A stretch of 64,000 nucleotides of DNA from Hydrogenimonas cancrithermarum (GCF_030296055.1 NZ_AP027370.1:496001-560000), one strand, 5' to 3'. Counted from the first letter of the stretch, positions 8,530 through 17,904 are shown. Numbers and translations are program-made. The notes: generated by a model not told the origin, from the sequence alone.

Positions 8530-9777
8530 ATGGATTCATTCTATATAGCGAGACAACCGGTCATAGACCGTAAAAACAGAATTTTTGCCTATGAAATTCT
8601 GTTTCGCGGCAACAGACCGGAAGATGATGTAGACCAGGGAACCGTGATGAGCGCGACCACCATCAACAACCTGATCAATGTGATCGGTGTCGAAAACGTC
8701 ATCGGACTCAATTACGGCATCATCAAAATAACACCACTCTTTTTGGAAAGAACGCTGATAGAGGCACTTCCAAAAGAGCATCTCATTTTTGCCGTTTTCG
8801 AAGAAGACCTTCGCGACCCCGCTTTTTTGGAAAGTCTGAAAAAATATAAAAAGCTCGGATACACGTTCGCTCTCAATGATCTGCACAATCCCCAGACGCT
8901 GGAAGAACCTTATCTTCTGGAACTTTTCTCCTATATCAAACTCGACCATGAAGCACTCGATGAAGATCGCATCAAAACGATTATCGGAAATGCGCACAAA
9001 CATGGTATCAAAACGATATGCTCAAAAATCGGAACACGAAAAGATCAACAGAAACTGGCGTCGTTCGGTAGTGACTATTTTCAGGGATTCTTTTTCAGCG
9101 AACCCGAAATCATGGAGGAGTATCCTATCCGTGCAGAGACCGGTTCCATCCTGCTGCTTTGGAACCTTATCCGCAACGATGCTTCAACCGACGAACTCGT
9201 CGAAGCGTTCGAGCGCGAGCACACGATTACACTGCAGCTTTTGCGATTCATCAACTCACCCTTCTTTTCTCTTCGACAGACCGTTACCTCCGTCAGACAT
9301 CTCATAACGCTGCTTGGACGCAACCAGCTCTCCCAGTGGCTGCTTGTCATGCTCTTCGCCAAAGAGAGCCAGAAAGAGAACGGCAACCACCCGCTAGTCC
9401 TGATGGTGATCAACCGTACCGAACTCATGACAGGCCTCCTGAAACTCATTCATCCAGATGCCGAAAAATCAAAACTGGAGACTGCCTATCTCGTGGGAAT
9501 GCTCTCCTTGATCCACCTCATCTTCCATCGGCCGCCACGTGAAATCCTTCACCATCTGCATGTCTCCAAGGAGATCGAAGAGGCACTCTTCGAAGGCAAA
9601 AACGTTTATGGAGAACTCCTCAATATGGTACGTGTCATCGAAAACAACGATATTACGAAATTGGACAGACTCGTCAAAAAACACAATCTCTCACCCAAAG
9701 CGATCAACCAGCTTTCCATCGAAGCGATGAAAAAGGTCAACGCTTTCGACGAAGCGCTGAGAACGATGACGAAGTAG
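8530..9777 (+). CDS. EAL-HDOD domain signalling protein (YuxH/CdgJ type)
   Basis: Two-domain cytosolic signalling protein of 415 residues. Residues about 1-200 form an EAL fold; the catalytic triplet is degenerate (YEILFR instead of EAL) and the later metal-binding residues are not recognisable, so it probably does not hydrolyse c-di-GMP. Residues about 205-400 form an HDOD domain (TLQLLRFINSPFF...HLITLLGRNQL), a non-catalytic relative of HD hydrolases. Proteins with this architecture affect motility and biofilm in other bacteria, through binding rather than catalysis. Start ATG 8530 follows an AGAGAG sequence. It stands alone and converges with metE. Confidence 0.88.
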   Translation: MDSFYIARQPVIDRKNRIFAYEILFRGNRPEDDVDQGTVMSATTINNLINVIGVENVIGLNYGIIKITPLFLERTLIEALPKEHLIFAVFEEDLRDPAFLESLKKYKKLGYTFALNDLHNPQTLEEPYLLELFSYIKLDHEALDEDRIKTIIGNAHKHGIKTICSKIGTRKDQQKLASFGSDYFQGFFFSEPEIMEEYPIRAETGSILLLWNLIRNDASTDELVEAFEREHTITLQLLRFINSPFFSLRQTVTSVRHLITLLGRNQLSQWLLVMLFAKESQKENGNHPLVLMVINRTELMTGLLKLIHPDAEKSKLETAYLVGMLSLIHLIFHRPPREILHHLHVSKEIEEALFEGKNVYGELLNMVRVIENNDITKLDRLVKKHNLSPKAINQLSIEAMKKVNAFDEALRTMTK

Positions 9778-9800
9778 AGAAATTCTCTCTCCATCATGCA

Positions 9801-9815
9801 CGCGGACAAACCGCG
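9801..9815. terminator. Possible bidirectional terminator
   Basis: CGCGG-ACAAA-CCGCG, a five-base-pair hairpin with outer partial pairing (GCACG...CGTGC), sits in the 58-base gap between the convergent EAL/HDOD and metE genes. The plus strand then has a T-rich stretch. Short stem, so only tentative. Confidence 0.4.
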
Positions 9816-9835
9816 CGCAACGTGCTGCTCTTTCT

Positions 9836-12124
9836 TTAAATCGATGTACGCACATTTCTGGTCGCCGTGACCATATTTTGCAGGCTTGGTTTTACCTCTT
9901 CCCAGCGGCGTGTTTTCAAACCGCAGTCAGGATTGATCCAGAGCTGTCGGGCGGGAAGCACTTCGAGCAGTGAGTGAATCTGCTTCTCGATCTCTTCAAC
10001 ACTTGGAACACGCGGTGAATGGATGTCATAAACACCTGGCCCTACCTCTTTCTTGTAGCCGTGCTCTTTGAAGACTTTGAGCAGGATGTTGCCGCTTCGT
10101 GCCGTCTCGATCGAGATAACGTCGGCATCCATCGCTTCGATCGTGTCGATAATATCGTTGAAGTCGCTGTAGCACATGTGGGTATGGATCTGTGTGTCGA
10201 TCTCGGCAACGTTGGTGCTGATCCAGAAGCTCTCGAGCGCGAACTTCTCATAGGCCGGGCGATTGATGTGTCGCAGCGGGTATCCCTCTTTAAATGCCGC
10301 TTCATCGACCTGGATCATCTTGATGCCCGCTTTTTGCAGGTCGTCGACTTCGTCACGAATGGCCAATGCGATCTGGTAACAGGTTTCAGCACGCGGCTGG
10401 TCGTCACGTACGAAAGACCAGTTGAGGATCGTCACCGGACCTGTCAACATCCCTTTCATCGGACGATCGGTCAGGCTCTGCGCGAAAGTGCTCCAGAACA
10501 CCGTTATCGGCTCCGGGCGGCTGACATCACCGTAAATGATCGGCGGTTTGACACAGCGGCTTCCGTAGCTTTGGACCCATCCGTTTTGGCTGAACGCCAC
10601 ACCTTTGAGCTGTTCTCCGAAATATTCGACCATGTCGTTACGTTCGAACTCACCGTGAACCAGAATGTCGAGACCGATACTCTCCTGAAACTCGACGCAC
10701 TCCTTGATAAACCCTTTCATCTTCTCAACATAGGTTGCTTCATCGATGGCGCTATTTTTAAAGTCACGGCGCACGGAACGAACTTCCGGCGTTTGAGGGA
10801 AACTTCCGATCGTCGTGGTCGCAAGCGGCGGATAGTTGAATGTTTCATGCTGCACCTTGATGCGCTCTTCATACGCCACACGCTGTTTTTTCAATTCGTC
10901 GATGGGTTTCATACGGCTTTGAACCGCTTCGTCATGGATCATTGACGAACTCTTGCGGCTGGCATTCGCTTCGCGGTTTTGCGCGAACTTCAGTGCTTCA
11001 TCGCTATTCAGTGCCTCGGCACCTTCGAAGAAGAGTTTCGTAATGAGATGCAACTCATCCAATTTTTCAACACCGTATGCCAGCCAGGATTTGATCTGTG
11101 CATCCAGTTTTTCTTCGTACTTGAGCGTGTAAGGCACATGCAGAAGCGAGCAAGAGGTCGAAACGACAATCCGCTCTTTTGAAACGGTTTGAGCGATTTC
11201 ATTCAAGAAAGCGACCTTCTTCTCGATATCGCTGATCCAGATGTTTCTTCCGTCAACGACACCGGCAATCAATCTCTTGCCGCTTTCAGCGATTTGATCC
11301 AGAACTTCAAAGTTGTCTGTGCCATGCACGAAATCGAGTCCAATCCCTTTGATCGGCGTCTGCAGCAGCTGCGCCACCGCCTCTTTGGCGTGGTCGAAAT
11401 AGGTCACGACATAGAGTTCGAGATTGTCGGCTGCGTTCGCAAGTTTTATATAGGCATCTTTAACCAGAAGTAGAAGTTCAGTCGCTTTGTCGGTTACGAG
11501 GATCGGTTCGTCGATCTGAATCCTCATATGATCGTCAAGTTTCGCTAGCTCTTCGAAAAGTGCGGTATACGCCGGAAGAATTTCGTTATAAAGCCCGATT
11601 GCATCCAGGTCGTTACTATCGACACGTTTGGCATTTCCAAGGAACGTCAACGGTCCGATAATATTGATCTTCGGTGTGAAACCTTCCACCTTGGCTGCCT
11701 GAAATTCGGAAATGATTTTGGAGATATCGATACTGTAGTCCATACCACTGCGAAGCTCCGGTACGATGTAGTGGTAGTTGGTGTTGAACCACTTCGTCAT
11801 CTCCATCGCCGTATGCTCTTTGTCACCACGGGCCATCGCAAAATAGCGTGCCGTTTTGTCACCGATATCTTTGAAACGGTCCGGTGTTAGGCCAAGCATC
11901 TCGATCATATCGAGTGTCTGGTCATAAAGAGAAAAATCGTTGATACCGATCGCTTCAATTCCGGCAACTTTTTGATAGTTCCAGTGGCGACTTTTCAGCA
12001 TGTCGGAAACTTCGATCACTTCGTCGAAAGATGTTTCGCCTTTCCAATATTTTTCGAGTACTTTTTTGAGCTCTCGCTGCTCGCCGATACGCGCAAATCC
12101 TGTTACCCAGTTTTTTACAGACAT
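9836..12124 (-). CDS. metE: Cobalamin-independent methionine synthase
   Basis: Transfers the methyl group of 5-methyltetrahydropteroyltriglutamate to homocysteine without vitamin B12. The 762-residue length is normal. The N-terminal half-barrel begins KNWVTGFARIGEQRELK, and the C-terminal catalytic half has TTIGSFPQTPEVR, HGEFERNDMVEYF and the zinc-ligand segments HTHMCYSDF and NPDCGLKTR. Start ATG 12124 follows an AAAGGGATA site. Its leader (12125-12384) is gene-free and rich in inverted repeats. The next gene upstream is a BtuB-like receptor, suggesting a link to cobalamin status; this is inference. Confidence 0.97.
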   Translation of the reverse strand: MSVKNWVTGFARIGEQRELKKVLEKYWKGETSFDEVIEVSDMLKSRHWNYQKVAGIEAIGINDFSLYDQTLDMIEMLGLTPDRFKDIGDKTARYFAMARGDKEHTAMEMTKWFNTNYHYIVPELRSGMDYSIDISKIISEFQAAKVEGFTPKINIIGPLTFLGNAKRVDSNDLDAIGLYNEILPAYTALFEELAKLDDHMRIQIDEPILVTDKATELLLLVKDAYIKLANAADNLELYVVTYFDHAKEAVAQLLQTPIKGIGLDFVHGTDNFEVLDQIAESGKRLIAGVVDGRNIWISDIEKKVAFLNEIAQTVSKERIVVSTSCSLLHVPYTLKYEEKLDAQIKSWLAYGVEKLDELHLITKLFFEGAEALNSDEALKFAQNREANASRKSSSMIHDEAVQSRMKPIDELKKQRVAYEERIKVQHETFNYPPLATTTIGSFPQTPEVRSVRRDFKNSAIDEATYVEKMKGFIKECVEFQESIGLDILVHGEFERNDMVEYFGEQLKGVAFSQNGWVQSYGSRCVKPPIIYGDVSRPEPITVFWSTFAQSLTDRPMKGMLTGPVTILNWSFVRDDQPRAETCYQIALAIRDEVDDLQKAGIKMIQVDEAAFKEGYPLRHINRPAYEKFALESFWISTNVAEIDTQIHTHMCYSDFNDIIDTIEAMDADVISIETARSGNILLKVFKEHGYKKEVGPGVYDIHSPRVPSVEEIEKQIHSLLEVLPARQLWINPDCGLKTRRWEEVKPSLQNMVTATRNVRTSI

Positions 12125-12384
12125 AGTTATCCCTTTGATAAATTCATTCTTTTAACATTGGATTTTCCCACAGAGAAAATCCCCAATGACTAATGACCAA
12201 TAACAAATGACAAAGGGTATGGAGGAGCCAGTCCCGTTTTCGTTTTGCGGCAGCGGCAAAGTCTGCGCCCAAACAGATTGCTAAGATGCAGAAGAAGCCA
12301 GGCAAGACGCCTGAAATAACAGTTGCAGTGACAGGGTTTTGAGCGGTCCTGTTTGACCGTTTCGGTGCACAAACAGGAGGATGA
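12125..12384 (-). other. Gene-free, repeat-rich leader upstream of metE
   Basis: About 260 bases with no convincing gene. On the minus strand it holds a short hairpin AACAGG/CCTGT, the inverted repeat CAGGC-GTCTT-GCCTG (12298-12312), and near metE a run of near-direct repeats of the form TTGGTCATTAGTCATTGG (12186-12204). The CAGGC/GCCTG element has some likeness to the B12-box of cobalamin riboswitches (CAGG..G.C.TGCCTG), but the GGGAA and GGTG..TCC blocks of that riboswitch are not recognisable. I therefore do not call a riboswitch. Confidence 0.45.
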
Positions 12385-12549
12385 CACTTCGGGCGGGTCG
12401 TCCTCCTGCATATCATTCAAAACGTTGTAGACTACGGCAGCGGAGACAAAGGCATTCTCTCTTGCATGCAACTTCACCGTACTGTTCAGCGCCTGAATCG
12501 CCGCAAGGGTAAAGTAGCGTCCTTTAAATCCGCGTGCCGTTCTCATCAT
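12190..12549 (-). pseudogene. Truncated second copy of a TonB-receptor N-terminus
   Basis: An open frame begins with ATG 12549, whose first base is the last base of the receptor stop codon. It encodes RGFKGRYFTLAAI..LHAREN, then VSAA and QEDDPPEV. This aligns with the first ~55 residues of the neighbouring receptor (KGFKGRYFSLAAI..LHAQN, VSAANTEQEEDD). Similarity ends near 12385; the remainder to 12190 is Cys/Arg-rich and looks non-coding. It covers only signal peptide and TonB-box region, so it cannot make a receptor. Remnant of a tandem duplication is the simplest reading; a short exported peptide cannot be excluded. Confidence 0.65.
12385..12423 (-). repeat. Eight-bp inverted repeat inside the receptor relic
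   Basis: On the minus strand CAGGAGGA and TCCTCCTG form a perfect 8-bp stem around a 19-base loop (about 12376-12410). It lies at the point where similarity between the relic and the full receptor ends, so it may mark the deletion or rearrangement junction. Confidence 0.4.
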
Positions 12550-14444
12550 CAATATTTCGCGCTGATACCTACATAGATAGATCGGCCGGCCGTACCGTAA
12601 CCGTCAACTTCCTGGTAGAAGCGGTCGAAGAGATTGCGCACTTCGATTTCACCCGTAAAGCCCTTGGCGAAGTTGTGGCGAAGTGCAACATTCGTCACGT
12701 TGTACTTACCGGTCTGAACCGGATTGAATGCACTGTCATAGCGTTCACCGACATAATACCCATTTATATCAATAGAATGCGCATCGGTCGGATACCACGT
12801 CAATGCATAACTGAACGAATCTTTTGCACGTCGATAGAGATCGTTGCCCTCGTTGTCTTCGGCTTTGAGCAGATGGGTATATCCGAGATTGACAGAAAGC
12901 AGATCGAAAAACCCTTGCGAATAGTTCGCCTCGATTCCCTCGAATTTAGACGTGCCATCCGCGTTGAAATAGTACCCTGTGTAAGTACTATAATCGTAAT
13001 AAAAGTCGATCAGATCCTCCACCGATTGGCGGAAATAACAGATTTTTATCCCTTTGTAACCGATACTCAGATCATATCCTCTACTCTTTTCGGGCTTTAG
13101 GTTTCGGTTGCCATAAAAACTGTAGAGCTGATAGAGTGACGGAGCGTTGTACCCCGTTCCATAGTTACCACTTATGTACAAATCGGTGCTTATATACTGC
13201 TTCAATCCTATTTTATATGTCAGTTTGTTGTCGAAAGCACTGTAGTTATCGTAGCGCACGGTTTCCGACAGAATGGTTTCGCTGTCGAAGAAACGGTTGT
13301 AATTGGTAGCAAAAAGGTATCGATTGTCATACTTCTTTCCAAGATCGATGCCTGCCGAATCACCTTGATGGAATTTTTGATATCCGATGCCACCTTGCAC
13401 GAAGTCATCTTTCGTATAATCGAACCGATCGCTCAGTCCAAACTCTTTCGTATGCCCGCTATAACCACCATACTGACTGCGGTTGAATGTCGAAACATTG
13501 TAAAATATCCTAGCCTTGTTTCGCTCGTCCGTGCGTTGGTAATTGATATTGAAATAGCGGTTTTTTATGTCGTTGACATACGATGTGGGCCCGTATCCGA
13601 AGGGATCGTCCAGATCTTCCGCATCCACACCGCCGGCTGCATCGAAATGGACCGTCGCATTCAAAATCGTCGCCGATGCTTCGAGGCGGTCGTGTGACGA
13701 AAGATCGTAACCCGTTTTCAGGCTGTACGTCGTATTTTTGTAAGGATCCTCTTCCCAACCCAAGTCATCTCCGCGCTTTCCATAATCGGGAGAACTTCTG
13801 CCCGGTTCTGCAGCGGAAAAACCGTCCGTATCAAAATGGTCGAGTGAAAAGAAAAAATCAAATGCCCCGATTTTGTTTCCAAATGCAAGACTCAGCTGTT
13901 TGGTATTGTACGCACCACCCTTCAAGGCGAATGAAATCGTCTTTTTCTTGGGATATTTGGTGATGATATTGATCACACCCGCACTGGCATCCGCACCCCA
14001 TATACCGCTTTGGGATCCCTTGATCACTTCGATACGTTCGACATTGTCGAGAAGATAGTGTTCAAACTGCGCACCATTGAGTCCGGTGACATCGTTGGCG
14101 CGTATGCCATCGATCAAAACGAGCGTGTTGTTGGAGTTCATTCCTCGAAGATAAAGGGAAGTGGGTTGGCCAAAGCCGCCGTTGGAAGTGAAAGAGATCC
14201 CAGGAACCGATGCGAGCGCATCTTTGAGCGTTTGATAGCCACGCTCCTGAATTTCGTCTGCGGTAATGACCGTTACATCTTCGGTAACGTCATCTTCCTC
14301 TTGTTCCGTATTCGCGGCAGATACGATAATTTTCTCAAGCTGAATCGCCTGGGTATTTTGCGCATGCAGGTGTACGCAACTGACTGTCGCGGCGATGGCA
14401 GCAAGAGAAAAGTATCTGCCTTTGAAACCTTTGGCAAATTTCAT
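12549..14444 (-). CDS. TonB-dependent outer-membrane receptor, BtuB-like
   Basis: Outer-membrane beta-barrel that imports a scarce ligand using energy from TonB. The 631-residue protein has a signal peptide ending near residue 28 (LHA-Q), a TonB-box-like segment QLEKIIVSA, a plug domain of about 130 residues with TLVLIDGIRANDV and GSQSGIWGADASAGVINIITK, and a barrel ending in the expected C-terminal aromatic strand (SIYVGISAKY). The plug resembles BtuB, and the next gene is metE, so cobalamin is a plausible ligand. Siderophore or other ligands remain possible because the barrel loops cannot be read for specificity. No Fur-box was seen in the 48-base gap upstream. Confidence 0.88.
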   Translation of the reverse strand: MKFAKGFKGRYFSLAAIAATVSCVHLHAQNTQAIQLEKIIVSAANTEQEEDDVTEDVTVITADEIQERGYQTLKDALASVPGISFTSNGGFGQPTSLYLRGMNSNNTLVLIDGIRANDVTGLNGAQFEHYLLDNVERIEVIKGSQSGIWGADASAGVINIITKYPKKKTISFALKGGAYNTKQLSLAFGNKIGAFDFFFSLDHFDTDGFSAAEPGRSSPDYGKRGDDLGWEEDPYKNTTYSLKTGYDLSSHDRLEASATILNATVHFDAAGGVDAEDLDDPFGYGPTSYVNDIKNRYFNINYQRTDERNKARIFYNVSTFNRSQYGGYSGHTKEFGLSDRFDYTKDDFVQGGIGYQKFHQGDSAGIDLGKKYDNRYLFATNYNRFFDSETILSETVRYDNYSAFDNKLTYKIGLKQYISTDLYISGNYGTGYNAPSLYQLYSFYGNRNLKPEKSRGYDLSIGYKGIKICYFRQSVEDLIDFYYDYSTYTGYYFNADGTSKFEGIEANYSQGFFDLLSVNLGYTHLLKAEDNEGNDLYRRAKDSFSYALTWYPTDAHSIDINGYYVGERYDSAFNPVQTGKYNVTNVALRHNFAKGFTGEIEVRNLFDRFYQEVDGYGTAGRSIYVGISAKY

Positions 14445-14467
14445 TGCGGTCCTTTTGATGATTTTAA

Positions 14468-14494
14468 AACCGCAATTGTACCAAAAGTGCGGTT
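14468..14494 (-). terminator. Hairpin between small gene and TonB receptor
   Basis: Minus strand AACCGCA and TGCGGTT form a 7-bp stem around a 13-base loop, followed by TTTTAAAA. It begins at the stop codon of the 75-residue gene. It could act as a terminator or a partial attenuator before the receptor gene. Confidence 0.5.
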
Positions 14495-14720
14495 AGAACT
14501 CTTTTTTGGCTTCCTGAAGCGCTTCGATCACTTCATCGAGATTGTCGAGAGGAATGTGAACCTTCCAGTCCGGCTCTTCACTCGTTTTCGAAAGCCAAAT
14601 TCCGAGACTGATGACCGGCGAACTCTTTTCGCCATACGGCTCTTTGACTGTCGCGACCGTTATTGCACCGTCTTTTGTACTCGCCAGCGGAATCTCTTTG
14701 ATTAGTCTTGCTTCTTTCAC
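14493..14720 (-). CDS. Conserved small protein of unknown function
   Basis: A 75-residue acidic, soluble protein with no signal peptide or membrane segment. It has a beta-rich core (ITVATVKEPYGEK, PVISLGIWLSK) and ends in an amphipathic helix (LDNLDEVIEALQEAKKEF). The layout of strands then a C-terminal helix is loosely like the PC4/YdbC-type single-stranded nucleic-acid-binding fold, but I cannot confirm that. It lies 32 bases downstream of lpxD on the same strand. Start ATG 14720 has a good AGGAGA site upstream, supporting a real gene. Confidence 0.6.
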   Translation of the reverse strand: MKEARLIKEIPLASTKDGAITVATVKEPYGEKSSPVISLGIWLSKTSEEPDWKVHIPLDNLDEVIEALQEAKKEF

Positions 14721-14752
14721 CCTCTTCTCCTTGGATTTGATGATTTATTGTA

Positions 14753-15709
14753 TCACGTTTTTTTTTCGAGAAGTCTTGAAAGCGTGGCATTGAGTTTGAG
14801 CCACTTTTTATGCTCCATCAGAGGGAAACCGGCATAGACTTTTCCGCCGGCTATCGACTTGGTCACACCCCCTCTTGCGGCGATCGTGGCAAAGGGGCCG
14901 ATCTCCAGATGGCCCGCTGTACCGCTTTGACCTCCCATCACGACGTTCCGTCCCAGCTTCGTCGAACCGGAAAGTCCTACCTGGCCCGTAATGAGACAAT
15001 ATTCGCCGATTTCGCAGTTGTGCGCTACATGCACAAGGTTGTCGATCTTCGTACCCTCTTTGATCAAGGTCGATTCGAGCGCCCCCCTGTCGATGGCACA
15101 GTTGGCACCGATTTCCACATCGTCTTCGATCACGACATTGCCGAGCTGATAGAGTTTGACATGTTTGCCCGCTTTGGTGTGGGCGAAGCCGTATCCGTCG
15201 CTTCCTATGACGGTTCCGGCATGAACGATACATCGCTTTCCGATTTTGCACTGATGATAGATCGTCACATTGGGATAGATCAGCGTATCGTCACCGATTT
15301 CCACATCGTCACCGACATAGGCACCAGGCATGATCGTCACACGGTCGCCGATAACGACATCTTTTCCGAATGCCACATTTTCCCCGATGATGCACGCTTC
15401 TCCGATTTTCGGCTCGGCACCCTCCTCTTTCATCGGCTTCGGCGCAAAAAAACGGCTCGCCATCGCCAACTTGAGATAGGGTTCTTCATCGATCAGTGCA
15501 ATGGTGCCTTCCGGTACTTTCGAAGCATGCTTGGAAGAGATCAGGACGGCTGCTGCATTGGTGGTTGCAAGGTCTTTGAGATACTTTGGGTTGTCGAGAA
15601 AGCTGATCTGCGAGGGCGTCGCACCGCTTAACGTTCCGATACCGGAAATTTCACGATCCTCACCCGAAAACTCTATTTCGAGTTCACGGGCAAGCTCGCT
15701 CAGTCTCAT
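14753..15709 (-). CDS. lpxD: UDP-3-O-acylglucosamine N-acyltransferase
   Basis: Third enzyme of lipid A synthesis, adding a 3-hydroxyacyl chain to the 2-amino group of UDP-3-O-acylglucosamine. The 318-residue product has a uridine-binding N-terminal domain (FLDNPKYLKDL), then a left-handed beta-helix of hexapeptide repeats (about residues 100-285). The catalytic His region is VHVAHNCEIGEYCLI, and the end is a short helix. It overlaps ilvH by four bases (ATGA). The order ilvB-ilvH-lpxD is conserved in Campylobacter, so lipid A and branched-chain amino acid genes share a transcript here. Confidence 0.95.
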   Translation of the reverse strand: MRLSELARELEIEFSGEDREISGIGTLSGATPSQISFLDNPKYLKDLATTNAAAVLISSKHASKVPEGTIALIDEEPYLKLAMASRFFAPKPMKEEGAEPKIGEACIIGENVAFGKDVVIGDRVTIMPGAYVGDDVEIGDDTLIYPNVTIYHQCKIGKRCIVHAGTVIGSDGYGFAHTKAGKHVKLYQLGNVVIEDDVEIGANCAIDRGALESTLIKEGTKIDNLVHVAHNCEIGEYCLITGQVGLSGSTKLGRNVVMGGQSGTAGHLEIGPFATIAARGGVTKSIAGGKVYAGFPLMEHKKWLKLNATLSRLLEKKT

Positions 15710-16185
15710 TCACGCTCCATCGCAACGACGCCGCCTCTGACGATCTCTACGGGATGAAACCGCTGCGCCGCTTCGATAAAGTGTTTGACACGCTTGGGTT
15801 CGTCGGCGATCATCGTGATGATGTGCTGGCTGCTGACATTCACGATGCCGCCGTTATAGGCTTCGCAAAGCGCCTGAATGTTTGCCAGCGACTCGTTGAT
15901 CGGAAACTTCATCAGCACCATCTCTTTTTCGACCATCTCTTCGTGCTCGATCACTTTGAAGGTGGGAATCAGCTTGTGAAGCTGCTTGATAATCTGTTCG
16001 ATGACCCGGACATTCCCCTTCGTCTCGATCGTCAGCCGCGACATATTGCTGTCGGGAATCGGCGCGACGGTCAACGCTTCGATGTTGTAGCCGCGGGCGG
16101 CGAAAAGACCTGTGATGCGGGCGAGGACACTGTGCTCGTTTTGAACGATTACGGAAATTACTCTTCTTTCGACTTTCATCATCAA
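15706..16185 (-). CDS. ilvH: Acetolactate synthase small (regulatory) subunit
   Basis: Regulatory subunit that gives acetohydroxyacid synthase full activity and valine feedback inhibition. The 159-residue protein starts with an ACT domain (RVISVIVQNEHSVLARITGLFAARGYNIEALTV), with the Gly/Asn positions that form the valine site, followed by the ALS_ss C-terminal domain. It overlaps ilvB upstream and lpxD downstream by ATGA, fitting co-translation in stoichiometric amounts. Confidence 0.96.
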   Translation of the reverse strand: MMMKVERRVISVIVQNEHSVLARITGLFAARGYNIEALTVAPIPDSNMSRLTIETKGNVRVIEQIIKQLHKLIPTFKVIEHEEMVEKEMVLMKFPINESLANIQALCEAYNGGIVNVSSQHIITMIADEPKRVKHFIEAAQRFHPVEIVRGGVVAMERE

Positions 16186-17873
16186 TCCTTATATTCCAGC
16201 ATCATATTGTAAAGCGTTCCGCCGCTCGGAACCATCGGAAGTACGTTTTCGTCACGATCGACGATAACATCGATCATCGCTACGACGCCTTTGTCTACCG
16301 CATCTTTCAACGCCTCGTCGAACTCCTCTTTCGTTTCGACGCGGTAGCCGATACCGCCGCAAGCTTCGGCCAGACGGACGAAGTCGGGCTGGAAACTGAG
16401 ATCGGTCTCGGCATAACGCTTGTCGTAGAAGAAAGTTTGCCACTGGCGCACCATCCCCAGATAGTGGTTGTTCAGGATAATGTTGATGACCGGCAGACGG
16501 CTCTCAACCGCCGTGACAAGCTCCTGGATATTCATCAAAATCGAGCCGTCGCCCGTGAAATTGACACTGATCATATCGGGTCGTGCACGCTTGACACCCA
16601 TCGCCGCCGGAAAACCGAATCCCATCGTTCCCAGCCCTCCGCTCGTGATGAACTGGCGAGGGAAACTAAAAGGATAGAACTGTGCCGTCCACATCTGATG
16701 CTGGCCGACATCGGTAGAGATGACCGCTTTGTCGCCAAGAAGCTGCCCAACACGCTCGATCACCCACTGTGGTTTCAGTACCTTGTCGCTGTCTTCATAG
16801 GTCAACGGATGAATCTCGTTGTAACGCTTCAAAATCTCCCGCCACGCCTGATACTTGTCCGGATCGACGCACTCTTTGACCTTTGGAATCATCACGTCGA
16901 GTACCTCTTTGAGGTCGCCGACGATCGGGTAGTCGACATCGACAAGCTTGCCGATACTGCTCGGGTCGATATCGACATGGATAATCTTCGCATGCTTCCC
17001 GAACTCGCTCAGCTTACCGGTAACACGGTCGTCAAAACGCGGCCCGAGGGCGATCATCAGGTCCGCTTCGCTCATCGCCATATTGGCCTGGTAACTGCCG
17101 TGCATCCCGACCATACCCAGCAGAAGCGGATCGTCATGATCCAAAACGCCGCGTGCCATCAGGGTTTCGACAGCCGGAATCTGCGTCGCCGCGACAAACT
17201 CTCGCACCAGGTCGGCACTGCCGGAGTGAATGATGCCGCCACCCAGATAGAAGACCGGGCGCTTGGCATTGCAGATCGCTTCCGCCGCCTTTTTGATCTG
17301 TCGGACATTGCCTTTGGTTGTCGGTTTGTAGGTCGGTATCTCGACATGGGTCGGATACTCGAACTTCGCCAGTTCCGCCGTGACATCTTTGGGAATATCG
17401 ACATGAACCGGTCCCGGACGTCCGCTGTTGGCGAGATAGAACGCCTCTTTCAGAATGTGTGGAAGCTCCTTGGCGCTTCGTACGAGATAGTTGTGTTTCG
17501 TACAAGAGCGGCTGATACCCGTCGCATCGATCTCCTGAAACGCATCGGTTCCGATCAGCGTGATCGGGACCTGACCGCTGATGACGACAAGGGGAATGGA
17601 ATCCATATAGGCCGTTGCGAGGCCCGTCACCGCATTGGTGAACCCGGGGCCGCTGGTGACGAATGCCACACCGACCTTGCCGGTTGCCCTGGCGTAGCCT
17701 TCCGCTGCATGGACTGCCGCCTGCTCATGGCGTGTCAATATGTGTTTGAAGTCGTTTTGTTTGTAGAGTTCGTCGTAGACGTTCATGATGGCGCCGCCGG
17801 GGTAGCCGAATACCGTATCGACCCCCTCAAGCTTCATCGCTTCGATCACCATCTGTGCACCGGTCATCTCCAT
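16182..17873 (-). CDS. ilvB: Acetolactate synthase large (catalytic) subunit
   Basis: ThDP- and FAD-dependent enzyme making acetolactate or acetohydroxybutyrate, the first shared step of valine, leucine and isoleucine synthesis. The 563-residue length is normal. Visible motifs are VFGYPGGAIMNVYDEL, the catalytic Glu in HEQAAVHAAEGYAR, the central FAD-binding part, and the ThDP motif GDGSILMNIQELVTAVE...NNHYLG. Start ATG 17873 has AGGAG upstream; another ATG two codons later is possible. IlvA, which feeds the isoleucine branch, lies 3 kb upstream on the same strand. Confidence 0.97.
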   Translation of the reverse strand: MEMTGAQMVIEAMKLEGVDTVFGYPGGAIMNVYDELYKQNDFKHILTRHEQAAVHAAEGYARATGKVGVAFVTSGPGFTNAVTGLATAYMDSIPLVVISGQVPITLIGTDAFQEIDATGISRSCTKHNYLVRSAKELPHILKEAFYLANSGRPGPVHVDIPKDVTAELAKFEYPTHVEIPTYKPTTKGNVRQIKKAAEAICNAKRPVFYLGGGIIHSGSADLVREFVAATQIPAVETLMARGVLDHDDPLLLGMVGMHGSYQANMAMSEADLMIALGPRFDDRVTGKLSEFGKHAKIIHVDIDPSSIGKLVDVDYPIVGDLKEVLDVMIPKVKECVDPDKYQAWREILKRYNEIHPLTYEDSDKVLKPQWVIERVGQLLGDKAVISTDVGQHQMWTAQFYPFSFPRQFITSGGLGTMGFGFPAAMGVKRARPDMISVNFTGDGSILMNIQELVTAVESRLPVINIILNNHYLGMVRQWQTFFYDKRYAETDLSFQPDFVRLAEACGGIGYRVETKEEFDEALKDAVDKGVVAMIDVIVDRDENVLPMVPSGGTLYNMMLEYKD

Positions 17874-17904
17874 GGCCGTATCTCCTAAGCTTAGAAATTT
17901 GCCG

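Noticed and set aside
12290-12400. Cobalamin riboswitch upstream of metE
   Set aside because: A B12-box-like inverted repeat is present, but it looks similar on both strands because it is palindromic, and the other conserved blocks are missing. Kept only as something to test.
16437-17888. Open frame of 483 codons on the plus strand
   Set aside because: Antisense to ilvB, which has all family motifs.
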